Shown: positions 1 through 9,971, counted from the stretch's first letter. The stretch: 64,000 nt of DNA from Bacteroidota bacterium (GCA_021845665.1 JAJZVO010000012.1:20877-84876); one strand, 5' to 3'. Program-made: numbers and translations. The notes: generated by a model not told the origin, from the letters alone.

Positions 1-568
1 GCATCCCGTTAAGTTTCTTAACTGTAATCTTCTTTGTAGTGAAGTTGTAATACCGTAGGGTACTATCTCCCCTGAAGACCACGGCGAGACATTTGCTGTT
101 CACAGCAAGGCCGGCCGCCCAGTCGTAAGGTCCCCTGGCACGATGATCCACCATTCGCGGCGGGGCAAAGTGAATTGTCTGCATTGGCACCAGCTTCCCG
201 TTTGTCAGGTCAAAAGTATACACACAGTTTGCGTTTCCACCTGAGACATAAAGTTTTGAGCCGTAGAACTGGATGCCAAGCCAACTATCCTTGAGAACGA
301 TTCGCTGAACCACCTTGCGCTCTTTCAGATTCACGAGTTGGACGCCGGGCTCAGAAAACCCCGACTCCTCGACGGCAAGATACTTCTGGTCTGGAGACAT
401 CGCGGCGTTCAACGGAAGTTCTCCGAGCCTGATCGATGTGCCGGCCGGCGAAAGCCACCAGCCATTAGGAAGAAGCACCCTATTGCCGTGCGGGCCGGGA
501 AGGCCGGCAAAAGCGGCAGTGCAAGTAATAGCTACAATTCCAACAATTATTCCGATTCGGTTGATCAT
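1..568 (-). CDS. YVTN beta-propeller / phosphoesterase-type secreted protein, N-terminal part
   Basis: The gene runs off the left edge, so only about 189 N-terminal codons are present. It starts at the ATG at 568 with a short hydrophobic signal segment (IGIIVGIVAITCTAAFA). The next residues, about 22-60 (LPGPHGNRVLLPNGWWLSPA, then LGELPLNAAMSPDQKYLAVEESG), match the opening of bimodular proteins that join a YVTN/YncE-type seven-bladed propeller to an alkaline-phosphatase-like phosphoesterase domain. Blade-like repeats follow (VQLVNLKERKVVQRIV, LYVSGGNANCVYTFDL). The catalytic phosphoesterase half, if there is one, lies outside the window, so enzymatic activity is inference. It is probably exported. 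Confidence 0.75.
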   Translation of the reverse strand, partial: MINRIGIIVGIVAITCTAAFAGLPGPHGNRVLLPNGWWLSPAGTSIRLGELPLNAAMSPDQKYLAVEESGFSEPGVQLVNLKERKVVQRIVLKDSWLGIQFYGSKLYVSGGNANCVYTFDLTNGKLVPMQTIHFAPPRMVDHRARGPYDWAAGLAVNSKCLAVVFRGDSTLRYYNFTTKKITVKKLNGM

Positions 569-765
569 TTACTTGGTTCTCCTTTATAACTTAACCGCAT
601 GCTAAATGTTAGCTCTCCTGCCGTGCATTGGCAAGGTCCCACTACCCAAAAGTTCCATATCTTCTGACAAGGAAGGGGGCAGTTGCACGTCAATGTCAAT
701 TGGGATAGACGTCGGTGCCACCGATCCGCACCGGCGGCACCGCTCCTGTGGTGGGGAAGCACCAC

Positions 766-2214
766 TCATTTAAGAAGAAGCATTTTTCTTGTAATCTCAC
801 TCCTGCCTTCTCTAAGCGTATAGAAGTAGACTCCACTCGCATATCTGTCCATGTCGACATCGAATGCGTACTCCCCCGCAGGCTTATACCCATCCGCAAC
901 AACTTTGACGAGTTGACCCAGGACGTTGTAAATATCGAGGCTCATCGCTCCGGGCCGGTTCAAAGTCACCTCAATATCAGTAGATGGGTTACACGGATTG
1001 GGATAATTCTGGTATAAATCAAACTTATGCGGCACATCGGGTCCCACCTGATTGATTGCCGTAACTGCGCTGTCACCTAATACATACGCAGCCGACTCGA
1101 TGAGCGTAACTCCGCTCAGCTCCACCGATAGACTGATGCTTCCTGATGGAGTCTGTTGCCAGTTGTCGTTGAATAGCCCGGTCCCCGGTTGGCGCCCATA
1201 TTCCCAAAGTGTATCGGCATTATTCAGCATGAAGTCGTAGTAACGTGCACCCAAAGAATCGTTGGGCGTAAGCTGGTGAATCAGTTTAGCTAGATAATAC
1301 ACATAGATGCCGTTAAATAATCCGCCGTCGCCGGTGCCTTCTGACCGCAGGATGCCATCAGGTGTGGCAAATAGTGTGTCGGCTACATCTGCTTCCCTCT
1401 CCGCCTCCTGCAAATAAGTTGTGTCTCCTGTGATTTGGTAGAGATAGAGCGATGCGCCGAGATATGTGCCGTAATTATACGAATAAGACCCGTAGTTAGG
1501 TGTGCCCACGGAGTCTTGATAAGAAATGCCATCAAGTATTATACCTGTTTGGGGATCGACAAGGTTCGACGCAATCCAGGCATGGATCTTTTCGGCCCAG
1601 GACAGATCGGCAGTATCACCGGTATCTTCGTATAGCTTGCACGCCAATATGCAGGCCGGCGCATTGGCAGGAACATTTTTGTACAACACTTTTGTGCTCC
1701 ACCGAAAGCCTCCCCCGCCGGGAAAATCGCTCCAGCCACCCTGAATCGTTTGCCAAAGCGAATTCGTTTCATACATATAGTACGCATCGTGCGTCACCTC
1801 GTATGCTCTCAGGAACGACACTGCCATCCACTCCATGTCGTCGTAGTAGCTGTCTGTAAATCCGCCTGAATGATACACACCCTGGTACAAAGAACTCATC
1901 CTGGTAGAATAGAAGGAGCTTCCGGTCCGGCGATATCCCATCACCAGAGCATCCATTGCGTGCGCCTGCCACCAATAATTCCTCGTCTCGCTGTGAGCGG
2001 AACTTGAGAAATAGATATCTCCCAGTGGAAACCAGAAATCCTTGTCAAGTGTCGCCTGCGCGCTGTCCGCTCTTTCGGACCAAAGCCCACCGGCACCTAT
2101 GGAACTGTCTGGCACCATCACACTCCCGGCCACCGCGTACGTTGAACTTGCCAAGATAACGATTATAAAAATTCCAACCTGGTGCAATTTGAACATTTTC
2201 ATCCCTGCTCTCAT
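766..2214 (-). CDS. GH76-like glycoside hydrolase with T9SS sorting domain
   Basis: Secreted protein of about 480 residues. An N-terminal signal peptide (FKLHQVGIFIIVILASSTYA) is followed by an (alpha/alpha)-barrel-type region. This contains YYDDMEWMAVSFLRAYEVT, the twin-aspartate motif of GH76 alpha-1,6-mannanases, with later helices that fit the family (YKNVPANAPACILACKLYEDTGD, YGTYLGASLYLYQITGD). The last 85 or so residues are a T9SS type A sorting domain (QNYPNPCNPSTDIEV, ending KMLLLK). A role in extracellular mannan or glycan cleavage is inferred from the family. I chose the ATG at 2214 with AGGA nine bases upstream. A GTG at 2217 and an ATG at 2196, which has AGGG six bases ahead, are alternatives. 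Confidence 0.8.
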   Translation of the reverse strand: MRAGMKMFKLHQVGIFIIVILASSTYAVAGSVMVPDSSIGAGGLWSERADSAQATLDKDFWFPLGDIYFSSSAHSETRNYWWQAHAMDALVMGYRRTGSSFYSTRMSSLYQGVYHSGGFTDSYYDDMEWMAVSFLRAYEVTHDAYYMYETNSLWQTIQGGWSDFPGGGGFRWSTKVLYKNVPANAPACILACKLYEDTGDTADLSWAEKIHAWIASNLVDPQTGIILDGISYQDSVGTPNYGSYSYNYGTYLGASLYLYQITGDTTYLQEAEREADVADTLFATPDGILRSEGTGDGGLFNGIYVYYLAKLIHQLTPNDSLGARYYDFMLNNADTLWEYGRQPGTGLFNDNWQQTPSGSISLSVELSGVTLIESAAYVLGDSAVTAINQVGPDVPHKFDLYQNYPNPCNPSTDIEVTLNRPGAMSLDIYNVLGQLVKVVADGYKPAGEYAFDVDMDRYASGVYFYTLREGRSEITRKMLLLK

Positions 2215-2317
2215 CACAAGTCGTCCTGTTTAATCCTGGTTTGCCGTTTCGATAATATAGCCAGGCGACCGGGATGGCCTCAAGTCATCGCAGGCCATTC
2301 CGGTCTTCCTGACAATT

Positions 2318-4033
2318 CTACTTAAGAAGGAGCATTTTCCTGGTGATAGAGGATGAACCCTCGCGCAACGTGTAGAAGTAAACTCCGCTCGCGAATCTGT
2401 CCATATTCACATTGAACGTGTACTCACCCGAGGCTTTATAGCCTTGGCTTACGACATCGACTAATTCACCGAGGACGTTGTACACCTTAAGACTCATCGT
2501 CCCGGGCCGATTGAGTGTCACTTTAATCTCAGTCGTCGGGTTGAACGGGTTCGGATAATTCTGGCTAAGCGCAAACCTGTTCGGTACATCGCTGTGAATC
2601 TGGTACACCGGTGTCGCAGTAGGATACCAGTTGAGATCACCGAGCGGTTTCCCGTCAGTCCCTGCCGTCAGAAGGGCCTTGTCCGAGTAGGTGAGATTCT
2701 CGGGAACCGGGTAACCCTGTGTCTGCGCCCAGTTCTTCGGAACGCCGGCGAAGAGATTGCCGGGATACGTCGGAAGCTGAGTCCAGAAGTAATCGCTCGC
2801 ATCGTTGTTTGACCAGATAAGCTCTTCGTATTTGACGAGATCCGCGAGAGCCGGAGTGGTTAGAGTCGAAGAGAAGCCCGGGTTGACGCTATCGTTATTC
2901 GCAGCTACCAGGTGCGAGCCACCCGGTTCGTGTGCAAAGAGGTACTGCGTGGTTGAATCCATGAACACCGGCGGCGTGAGCGGATCGTGTGTCGTATCGT
3001 TATAGGAAGTCCAGAAATTAAGGAGCGCCGAGGGCCAGCAGTATACATTATTCATCACATTCACATGCCTGTCAGCCTCGGTAAGATTGAATGGAGGCTG
3101 AGTCAGAGCGCCGAGCGTATCGAGAACCACTATGTTCGGATAGTCGACCTTGCCGCCGAACTGATTCGTCGTGTCCTGCGTCATGTCGCCGGCATGCGCT
3201 ATGAGTCCGTAGAAGATATTGTTCTCAATATCCTCGTTGACTGCCTGCTGGACTTTCATTGGCGGGCCGCTGCCGAGGAAACACGTGTTGTGATCGAAGC
3301 GAATGTATTCTGCGTACCAGTTCGAACCGAAATAGCTTCCGTTGACGCTGAAGAATGTATTGTTTTCGTACCAGAGAGTGTCGACAGGACCTTTAGTCAT
3401 CTCCCAGTAGAGGGCTCCCTTCGCCCACATGTAACTCTGTACATTTCTGAACTCGCAATTTGTGACGTAGAGGTTGTCGTAAACGCCCTCGTGATACGTG
3501 AGGTTCGTGTTACCTCCATAGAAGTTATCGACTATGCAATGGTTCAAGCGAATCGTGGTGTAATTTCCGGTAGAGCTGATGAGTGTGCTTGTTATAGCGA
3601 CGCTATCAGGACGTTCCCCGAGCAAATACACGCCATCCAATGACACGTTGCCGGTATCGCAGGCGATAAATGGATCCGGGGTGGTGTTGTCAGCGTTGAC
3701 TATCGGCTCAATCACAGGGGGATGGCCGGTCACCGGATTTATTTCTCCGACGATGTTAAGGTTATAGAACTGGTTCATCGTTATAGTGTTGTCGAGATAA
3801 TACACCGTGTCGACGGGACCATCTTCATACAAGACGTAAACACGGTTGGGATCTTTCCTCAGTCCGGTCGACGTAGTATCGCCGGAAATTATTTCGAACA
3901 GATCAGGCTGACCCTGCGCATTGAGTGGCGGGACGTACATCGTGTCCGCTGCGGTTTGAGCGAACGACCTCCTCGGAACCGCAAACAGCATCCCTATCGC
4001 TGCTATTAGCAAGGCGATTCGTACAGATTTCAT
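2318..4033 (-). CDS. right-handed beta-helix protein with T9SS sorting domain
   Basis: 571 residues. The signal peptide is MKSVRIALLIAAIGMLFAVPRRSFAQ. The body shows regularly spaced strands with asparagine-rich turns (LDGVYLLGERPD, IRLNHCIVDNFYGG, LYVTNCEFRNVQ, LWYENNTFFSVNG, IRFDHNTCFLGSG, IENNIFYG), typical of parallel beta-helix proteins such as polysaccharide lyases and adhesins. The C-terminal 90 residues are a T9SS sorting domain (QNYPNPFNPTTEI, RFASGVYFYTLREG, KMLLLK). No catalytic signature is recognisable, so lyase activity is only a possibility. The sorting domain is nearly the same as that of the GH76-like protein just downstream, which suggests duplication or exchange of the module. 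It probably acts at the cell surface or in the medium. Confidence 0.75.
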   Translation of the reverse strand: MKSVRIALLIAAIGMLFAVPRRSFAQTAADTMYVPPLNAQGQPDLFEIISGDTTSTGLRKDPNRVYVLYEDGPVDTVYYLDNTITMNQFYNLNIVGEINPVTGHPPVIEPIVNADNTTPDPFIACDTGNVSLDGVYLLGERPDSVAITSTLISSTGNYTTIRLNHCIVDNFYGGNTNLTYHEGVYDNLYVTNCEFRNVQSYMWAKGALYWEMTKGPVDTLWYENNTFFSVNGSYFGSNWYAEYIRFDHNTCFLGSGPPMKVQQAVNEDIENNIFYGLIAHAGDMTQDTTNQFGGKVDYPNIVVLDTLGALTQPPFNLTEADRHVNVMNNVYCWPSALLNFWTSYNDTTHDPLTPPVFMDSTTQYLFAHEPGGSHLVAANNDSVNPGFSSTLTTPALADLVKYEELIWSNNDASDYFWTQLPTYPGNLFAGVPKNWAQTQGYPVPENLTYSDKALLTAGTDGKPLGDLNWYPTATPVYQIHSDVPNRFALSQNYPNPFNPTTEIKVTLNRPGTMSLKVYNVLGELVDVVSQGYKASGEYTFNVNMDRFASGVYFYTLREGSSSITRKMLLLK

Positions 4034-4197
4034 TATTTTTCTCCTCTTGTTTGACTGTTTTGTTGTGATACACTCGGGAACAAGCGTCCCGGGTTTTCAG
4101 GGCAACTCCACCCCTGGTATGCATTTTTCATCTGAATAAGCCTCTCATCACCTCCAATCATTCGCTCTTTCATAAACTTGCAGATGTTAAATCGTAA

Positions 4198-7155
4198 TCA
4201 GAGACTCCACCGCAATCCAAGATCCGCAGTCATCCCGTATGACGATTGAGACGTGGGAAACCCGTTGGCCTGAACTACATAGATGTCGCTCGCACCGTTC
4301 AGATCGTTCAGATCCATGTAAACCTGAATGTTGTACCAGGGTAGGTCTTGCTTGATGACCGCGTCCCAGCGGAGATAGCTGCTCTTGTACGAACGAAGTT
4401 CTGGCCAGAAGTTCGTCCCGTTGAAAACGTTCGACTGGTAGATCATCGAAGCGACGGCTGAAAATCCCTGGTAATCGTAGCCTACCGACAGGTTGACAAT
4501 ATCGTCCGGCTGATCAAGGAGCCTGTCGGTGTAAAACGTATCCACGTATGAGGGTTGGAATGTCGGATAGACACCTCGGCGGGTAATGGTATACGGATAT
4601 TTAGCTCCGGAAAAAATGTGGGTATAGTTAACGTTCAGGACCAGACCGCTCAACACAGAGGGGAGGTACCAGAAATGAGTCTGCCAATCTACTTCTGTTC
4701 CCCAAAGATTCACACGGTGAGGATCGTTAACGTCTGTCGAGATCTGGTATGCTTTCGCGCTTGCAGGAACGCCCGGATACAATGCCGGGTTCGAGATGTG
4801 ACTTGTTCGCGGGAAGATGAAATTGTCGATCTGCTTCAGGAAGCCATCGACCGAGAAGAGTCCCATGGTATTGTTGTAGATTGAAAATGCCAGGTCGTAA
4901 TTTTGAGAGTGCGCCGGCTTCAGAGCATAATTGTTCCATGTCACCGAAGTCGAACCGACGAAGACGTCGATCATTGGGATGATATCGCTGAAACTGGGAT
5001 AGGCAAGCGTGTTCGTATACGATGCCTTGGCCTGGAACCATGACAAGGGTTTGTATGTCAGGATCGCGTCAGGCAGCCAGAAACCGTGATATTCCGTGAA
5101 CGTGGTATCGGTGTGCTGCAACGGCCTTGGGTAGGGATTGGGCACACTCGCATCGTAATAACGCGATCCTGTATATGATGTCTCAAGATCCTGGTAGCGG
5201 ACGCCCGGTATGAACGTCAGCTGTGGCCCGATATGAACAGTGGCCATCACGTATCCCGCGCTCCTGTATTCATTTCCCTTATAATTGCTTGCGCCGCTTT
5301 GATATGGATCCGGGCTGAAGGCTCCCGCCAGGACGTATCCCCGCGAGAGCATGTAATTGACAACGGTACTGACTGTCTGTGACATCAAGCTCAAATTAGT
5401 CGGAACTCCCATCGGGTAAGTTCCCCCCAGAAATTTCCCGTAACTGAATGCCGGATCCTCATAGGCCGTGAAATTGAGGGGAGAGTTGTTGGTGAAATTG
5501 TAGGGAGGCTTAGTCATCCACGGAAATTCATTTAGCACCTGCTGAATCGCGCTCCCCGGTCCAAAAGAAGGACTGGCGTCGAGGACACCGTTTCCGTAAT
5601 TGTATCCATAATACCGGCTCGTTGTCCTGTACATACCTCCGAATTTCAGCTGGCCCGAAACCAGATCCGACAGTGTGAAATCCCTGTCTAAATCCAGTGA
5701 AGCGGAGTATTCATTTGATTTATTGAAACTGCTTGAAGCGGTGATTGAGTGGAAGTCCATATTGGACGGCTGTACAAGGCCGATCGCATCCTGAGCGACG
5801 AGGGCTGGGTCCACGCTGCTGGAATTGACGGGAAATCCGACGGAACTTTGTGTGAGGCCTGCGCTCCAGCTTCCAGTATTGTTGTCATCCGAGTAAGAGT
5901 GTGAAAGTTTCAGATCGATATTCACCAGATTGAAATCCTGTTTGAACTCCAGCAAATTTGTGGCAACATCCCTCCTGTCAGGCGAATACGAGGCGCCGTA
6001 GGTAATCTCATTGCTTCCCACCGGAGGGATACTGTAGCTCTGAGTGCGGTCCACGGTTCTTGTCAAACCCCTGCTTAAGAAGTTCATGAAATCGATCTTG
6101 CCATTTGGAAGCCTGTAATCCATGACAACGGTAGCATCGAGTAGCTGCTGTTCACTCGGAGCGTATGTCAGTGTAAAATTGTCGAGCGATATCGCGTTCG
6201 GCACGCCGATGTTTTTCGTCAACATGCTGTAGCTGCCGCCGAACTGATCCGAGGTAAGGTCTATTCTCTGTGTTATGATTTGTGCGAGGATTCCGAATTT
6301 CTTGGCGAAGAACCTGTCCCCTACAGTTCCACTCAGCTTGTAATTATTGTAGGAATTCTGAAGGTTGTCGTAGCTGCCCTGCACGTTCAGCCCAACTTCA
6401 GGTCCGCCTTCAGGATTCTGCTTGGCCTCCCTGAGCTGAAAATTTACTACGCCGCCAAGGAATGCCGCGTCCATATCGGGAGTGGCTGTTTTGTACAGCT
6501 CTATGCCGCTGAGAGAGCTCGACGAGATCATTGACAAATTGACGCTGCGTTCGCTGGAACTAGTGGGCGCCATCTGCACGCCGTCAATCATAATCTCGTT
6601 GTACTGCGGGGCCAATCCACGTACAGCAAGCTCGGTACCTTCCCCTCCCTGCCTCACGAGGTAGACTCCAGGAAGCCTTCCCACCGATTCTGCGGCGTTC
6701 GCGTCCGGCAGCTGTCTGATCCTGGCAGCTGAGACTGCGTTCATAATCCTTGTGGATGACAGCTCTTCGTTGATTGCTGCATTCTGACCACTTGCCTGTG
6801 CAGTGACGACGACAGTCTTCCCTTTAACTGCTACAGCTTCAAGTTTGAAATCGAGTCTCAGCGATTCGCCGCTGGTAATTTGCATCTCCTCTTTCAGGGT
6901 TCTGTAACCTACATAAGTCACGCGAACGGCGTAGGAACCGGGGGGAACGCCTGGGATGACATACCGGCCGTTTAAATTTGTAGCCGCGCCCAGGCTGGTC
7001 CCTTCGACCAGTACATTTGCTCCCGGCAACGATTCACCGGTCTGGGCATCGGCAACTTTGCCGTACATTCTTCCTTTGGTACGGCATAATGCATATGTAG
7101 GGACGAAAGCTATCATCAAAGCTGCGTAAAAAGCCGTAAGCTTCTTATTCCTCAT
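4198..7155 (-). CDS. TonB-dependent receptor with carboxypeptidase-regulatory-like N-terminus
   Basis: Outer-membrane active transporter of about 985 residues. A signal peptide (KKLTAFYAALMIAFVPTYALC) precedes a CarboxypepD_reg-like beta-sandwich (GRMYGKVADAQTGESLPGAN, about residues 28-110), a plug domain (LPDANAAESVGRLPGV, VRGLAPQYNEIMIDGVQM) and a long beta-barrel ending in ...LRWSL with a terminal aromatic/hydrophobic pattern. It is not a canonical SusC, because no susD follows. The annotated start is the ATG at 7155, preceded by AGGAAGAAGG; a longer frame to 7221 lacks a signal peptide at its N-terminus. It lies upstream of, and on the same strand as, the two T9SS cargo genes, so uptake of a glycan product is plausible but unproven. 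Confidence 0.85.
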   Translation of the reverse strand: MRNKKLTAFYAALMIAFVPTYALCRTKGRMYGKVADAQTGESLPGANVLVEGTSLGAATNLNGRYVIPGVPPGSYAVRVTYVGYRTLKEEMQITSGESLRLDFKLEAVAVKGKTVVVTAQASGQNAAINEELSSTRIMNAVSAARIRQLPDANAAESVGRLPGVYLVRQGGEGTELAVRGLAPQYNEIMIDGVQMAPTSSSERSVNLSMISSSSLSGIELYKTATPDMDAAFLGGVVNFQLREAKQNPEGGPEVGLNVQGSYDNLQNSYNNYKLSGTVGDRFFAKKFGILAQIITQRIDLTSDQFGGSYSMLTKNIGVPNAISLDNFTLTYAPSEQQLLDATVVMDYRLPNGKIDFMNFLSRGLTRTVDRTQSYSIPPVGSNEITYGASYSPDRRDVATNLLEFKQDFNLVNIDLKLSHSYSDDNNTGSWSAGLTQSSVGFPVNSSSVDPALVAQDAIGLVQPSNMDFHSITASSSFNKSNEYSASLDLDRDFTLSDLVSGQLKFGGMYRTTSRYYGYNYGNGVLDASPSFGPGSAIQQVLNEFPWMTKPPYNFTNNSPLNFTAYEDPAFSYGKFLGGTYPMGVPTNLSLMSQTVSTVVNYMLSRGYVLAGAFSPDPYQSGASNYKGNEYRSAGYVMATVHIGPQLTFIPGVRYQDLETSYTGSRYYDASVPNPYPRPLQHTDTTFTEYHGFWLPDAILTYKPLSWFQAKASYTNTLAYPSFSDIIPMIDVFVGSTSVTWNNYALKPAHSQNYDLAFSIYNNTMGLFSVDGFLKQIDNFIFPRTSHISNPALYPGVPASAKAYQISTDVNDPHRVNLWGTEVDWQTHFWYLPSVLSGLVLNVNYTHIFSGAKYPYTITRRGVYPTFQPSYVDTFYTDRLLDQPDDIVNLSVGYDYQGFSAVASMIYQSNVFNGTNFWPELRSYKSSYLRWDAVIKQDLPWYNIQVYMDLNDLNGASDIYVVQANGFPTSQSSYGMTADLGLRWSL

Positions 7156-7851
7156 ACCTTCTTCCTTTTTGCATGGTGCAAATTCCATCCAATTCAGACA
7201 CACAAGCTTCGGCGACGACACAAAGCTTCGCTACCTCAATCCCATAGATTCTTCCCGGCAAATCGGTTGCCGCTTCCATGAAATTGACACTTCAGAATTC
7301 TGTGCCGGTTGTTTTCCGGGCAAAGCTCTTATCCGCCGTGCCGTTCTGCCTGCGCCTGCCACCGTTCTGAGACGCATTACAGTTCCGTGAGCCTCACTTT
7401 TCCAGGCAGATAACCTGTCAAATTTGTTCGGCACATTGTATACGATTTCACCTCAAATTTAGTGTACACGTTTTAAGTGCCAAGCGAATCCCGGTTAAGT
7501 CTGCGTTAAGACTTTTCTCGGGAGGTATGAATACTGAATTGGCATGCGTGTCCGCTCATACCGCGAGGCTGCAGATGACTCGTTCACATTCCTCCTTTCA
7601 GCGCGGGGTGAAATTGATTGCGCCGGTACTCGACATCACACTCAGCAGGCCGAAGGTCGTTCCCGAAAAAGACTGTCTTGCACGAATCAGAGTATCGGCG
7701 AACAATCGTGAGACAAGTGCGCGAAAGGTTAACTAAGAAATAATTTGCGAAATGCGCGCGTGTAGATTAGAATGCTTGGACGAGTTCCTGTGAACGCGAT
7801 GACACAACCCGGGCAACCCGTGAACAAACTATAATCAGGAGCAGCACCAAA
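7156..7851. other. long intergenic region between divergent genes
   Basis: About 700 bases separate the TonB receptor (minus) from the MFS gene (plus). Short frames in it have no recognisable homology and look like chance frames. The only structure noted is the candidate minus-strand promoter near 7456-7483. Nothing else is supported. Confidence 0.5.
7456..7483 (-). promoter_or_regulatory. putative sigma-70-type promoter of the TonB receptor gene
   Basis: On the minus strand TTGGCA is followed after 16 bases by TAAATT. The predicted transcript would have a leader of about 290 bases before the receptor start at 7155. It is seen by eye only; no start site is known. Confidence 0.35.
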
Positions 7852-9210
7852 ATGTCCGAGACATCATACGCCGCGCTCGACGGCTCGCAAATCAGAAAGA
7901 TCCACTACAAGATAACCGCCCTCTCGGCCGTGGGAGTCTTTCTGGACGGTTTCGATATCTCCATCATCGGGGTCGCTTTGACGATCATTACCGCACTCCC
8001 TTCCTTCGTTTACGCGCGGACCCCTCTCGGCAAGGGCCTTATGGCCGCATCGACAACCATCGGCATGCTCGTCGGAGCTTTAGTCTTCGGTTACGTGACC
8101 GACAAGCGAGGCCGGAAATTCATGTACCTTTGGGACATGATCGTCTTTGTGGTCTTCACAGCGGCGATCGCCCTTGCAAACAACTACTGGTCGCTTCTTA
8201 CGTTCAGGATCATCCTGGGACTGGCAATCGGAGCAGACTACAGCATAAGTACTACGATAATTTCGGAGTTCTCTCCCAAGGAGTCTCGGGGAAAACTCCT
8301 TGCGGTAAACGTGTCGGCGTGGTGGGTCGGCTCGGCCGTCGCGTTCATGGTTGGATACCTCCTTCTGCCGCTCGGTGTGAATTCATGGAGGTGGATGTTC
8401 GCAATTGGAATGATACCTGCTCTTGTCGTACTCTTCCTCAGAAGGTCTGTTCCTGAATCGCCAAGGTGGCTTGCCAATGCTGGTCGCACTGAAGAGGCAA
8501 AATTTGTTTTGAAGGAAATAACCGGGGAAGAAGGCGACGTCGGAAAATCATCAGGGAGGAAAGCATCGATCTCCACTCTGTTCGATAAACGATATATCCG
8601 GTCGACGCTGTTCGTCGCGCTGTTCTGGTTTTCATACGATGTCGCGTTTTACGGTATCGGCCTCTTCACGCCGACGATCCTCACCATCTTCGGACTCAGC
8701 CACAGCAATGCAATCCTCGGATCAGCCGTATTCGCTTCGGTAGCCGTTATCGGAAGTCTCCTTTGTATCGCTACTGTAGACAGTTGGGGACGAAAGGCGG
8801 TCACGATTCTCGGCTTCGTGGGGATGAGCGTGTCGCTCCTTGTGCTCTCGATTGTCGCCATCGACGTACCTAAATCGGCATTCACCGCGGGCGGCTTCGC
8901 GCTTATAATTGCCTCGATGTATATATTGTTCCAGTTGACCCAAACTTGGGGCCCGGGCGGGACGGATTTTATTTATCCTCAGGAGCTTTTTCCCACTTCG
9001 ATACGTGCAACAGGACAGGGGTGGGGAACTTCCGTGAGCCGGGTCGGCGCAATTCTCGGGCTGGTCGGTTTTCCGCAGATAGTCGCGTACGCCGGGCTCG
9101 GTTACGGACTTCTGTTCTTTTTCGCTTTCACCGTCATCGGACTCCTTGCGACAATTTTCCTCGGTACAGAGACAAAGGGCCGAACTCTCGAGGAGATATC
9201 CGGAGAGTAG
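7852..9210 (+). CDS. MFS transporter, sugar-porter-like
   Basis: 452 residues with about twelve hydrophobic segments. The family signatures are the loop 2-3 motif GYVTDKRGRK near residues 84-93, the TM4-5 region RIILGLAIGADYSISTTIISEF, and PESPRWL after TM6, which is typical of the sugar porter/phosphate:H+ symporter branch. Loop 8-9 has DSWGRK. The C-terminus ends GTETKGRTLEEIS, again a sugar-porter feature. The substrate cannot be set from sequence. The ATG at 7852 follows AGGAGCAGC at about ten bases. It is followed after 35 bases by the MBL-fold gene on the same strand, so the two may share a transcript. Confidence 0.85.
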   Translation: MSETSYAALDGSQIRKIHYKITALSAVGVFLDGFDISIIGVALTIITALPSFVYARTPLGKGLMAASTTIGMLVGALVFGYVTDKRGRKFMYLWDMIVFVVFTAAIALANNYWSLLTFRIILGLAIGADYSISTTIISEFSPKESRGKLLAVNVSAWWVGSAVAFMVGYLLLPLGVNSWRWMFAIGMIPALVVLFLRRSVPESPRWLANAGRTEEAKFVLKEITGEEGDVGKSSGRKASISTLFDKRYIRSTLFVALFWFSYDVAFYGIGLFTPTILTIFGLSHSNAILGSAVFASVAVIGSLLCIATVDSWGRKAVTILGFVGMSVSLLVLSIVAIDVPKSAFTAGGFALIIASMYILFQLTQTWGPGGTDFIYPQELFPTSIRATGQGWGTSVSRVGAILGLVGFPQIVAYAGLGYGLLFFFAFTVIGLLATIFLGTETKGRTLEEISGE

Positions 9211-9245
9211 TTTAAATTTAGTCCGCAACTAATCGGAAATACCAT

Positions 9246-9971
9246 ATGGACATAACATTCCTTGGCAAGTGGAGCTCGAACCTGATACCCGGCGAGAGGA
9301 ACGTCTCATTCGTTCTCGACGATAAATTTGTTTTCGATTTCGGACCCCACTCGCTCGAGTCCCTACTGGAAAGGAAACTTGACCCGAACAGGATCAGGAC
9401 TGTCTTCATCACACACATGCACCTCGACCACTACGCGGGCGTGGCCGAACTACTGTGGTACAGGTCGATCTACAGGGCGAAGAACCGGCTAACGATCGTC
9501 GGCCCCAAAGGAATCAGAAAGAACACTCAAAGTTTAGCACGCCTTCTCAACACACCCCCGCAATGGTATTCAGAGCAGATCGATGTGAACACCGATTACG
9601 TGGAGGACAGCGATACGGATTTCGTCAAAGTGTACCACTCGCGTCATACAATACCGTGCACGTCCTATAGAATTGAATACCGCGGGCGAACTATCTTCTA
9701 CAGTGGTGATACCGGATACTCTGACGAAGTTGTCGAGGGTGCGAAAGGAGTGGATTACCTGATCCACGAACTGACGTACACTGACAAGGACAGGAAGTCC
9801 GCCGATCACTGGGGACATTCTACCTGGGGTGACGTGATGAGGGTCTTTGAAGAGAGCGGCGCCAAACATTTGCTGCCGGTCCATTTGACGAAGTCTTCGA
9901 GCGCACTGGTACGGAAGAATGCCGGAAGGATCAAAGGCCTGATTTACCCCCCGGACACTCTGGAACTCTAG
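9246..9971 (+). CDS. MBL-fold metallo-hydrolase, RNase Z-like
   Basis: 241 residues. It carries the metallo-beta-lactamase core: THMHLDHYAG at residues 56-65 (HxHxDH), a metal-ligand histidine in YHSRHT, YSGDTGYSD with the bridging aspartate, and a last histidine in LLPVHL. The layout resembles RNase Z/ElaC-like and PhnP-like enzymes, but the RNase Z exosite arm is not evident. The substrate is unknown (tRNA 3' end or phosphodiester). No strong Shine-Dalgarno site precedes the ATG. A TAAATTTAG element at 9213-9221, 25 bases upstream, may serve as a -10 element. Confidence 0.8.
   Translation: MDITFLGKWSSNLIPGERNVSFVLDDKFVFDFGPHSLESLLERKLDPNRIRTVFITHMHLDHYAGVAELLWYRSIYRAKNRLTIVGPKGIRKNTQSLARLLNTPPQWYSEQIDVNTDYVEDSDTDFVKVYHSRHTIPCTSYRIEYRGRTIFYSGDTGYSDEVVEGAKGVDYLIHELTYTDKDRKSADHWGHSTWGDVMRVFEESGAKHLLPVHLTKSSSALVRKNAGRIKGLIYPPDTLEL

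Noticed and set aside
2987..3643. 218-codon plus-strand frame opposite the beta-helix gene
   Set aside because: Shadow frame; no ribosome site and the opposite strand is clearly coding.
7145..7174. Nine-codon frame MQKGRRYEE overlapping the start of the TonB receptor at 7155
   Set aside because: It is basic and overlaps the start like the sus leaders, but has no Shine-Dalgarno site of its own and no second copy to show conservation.
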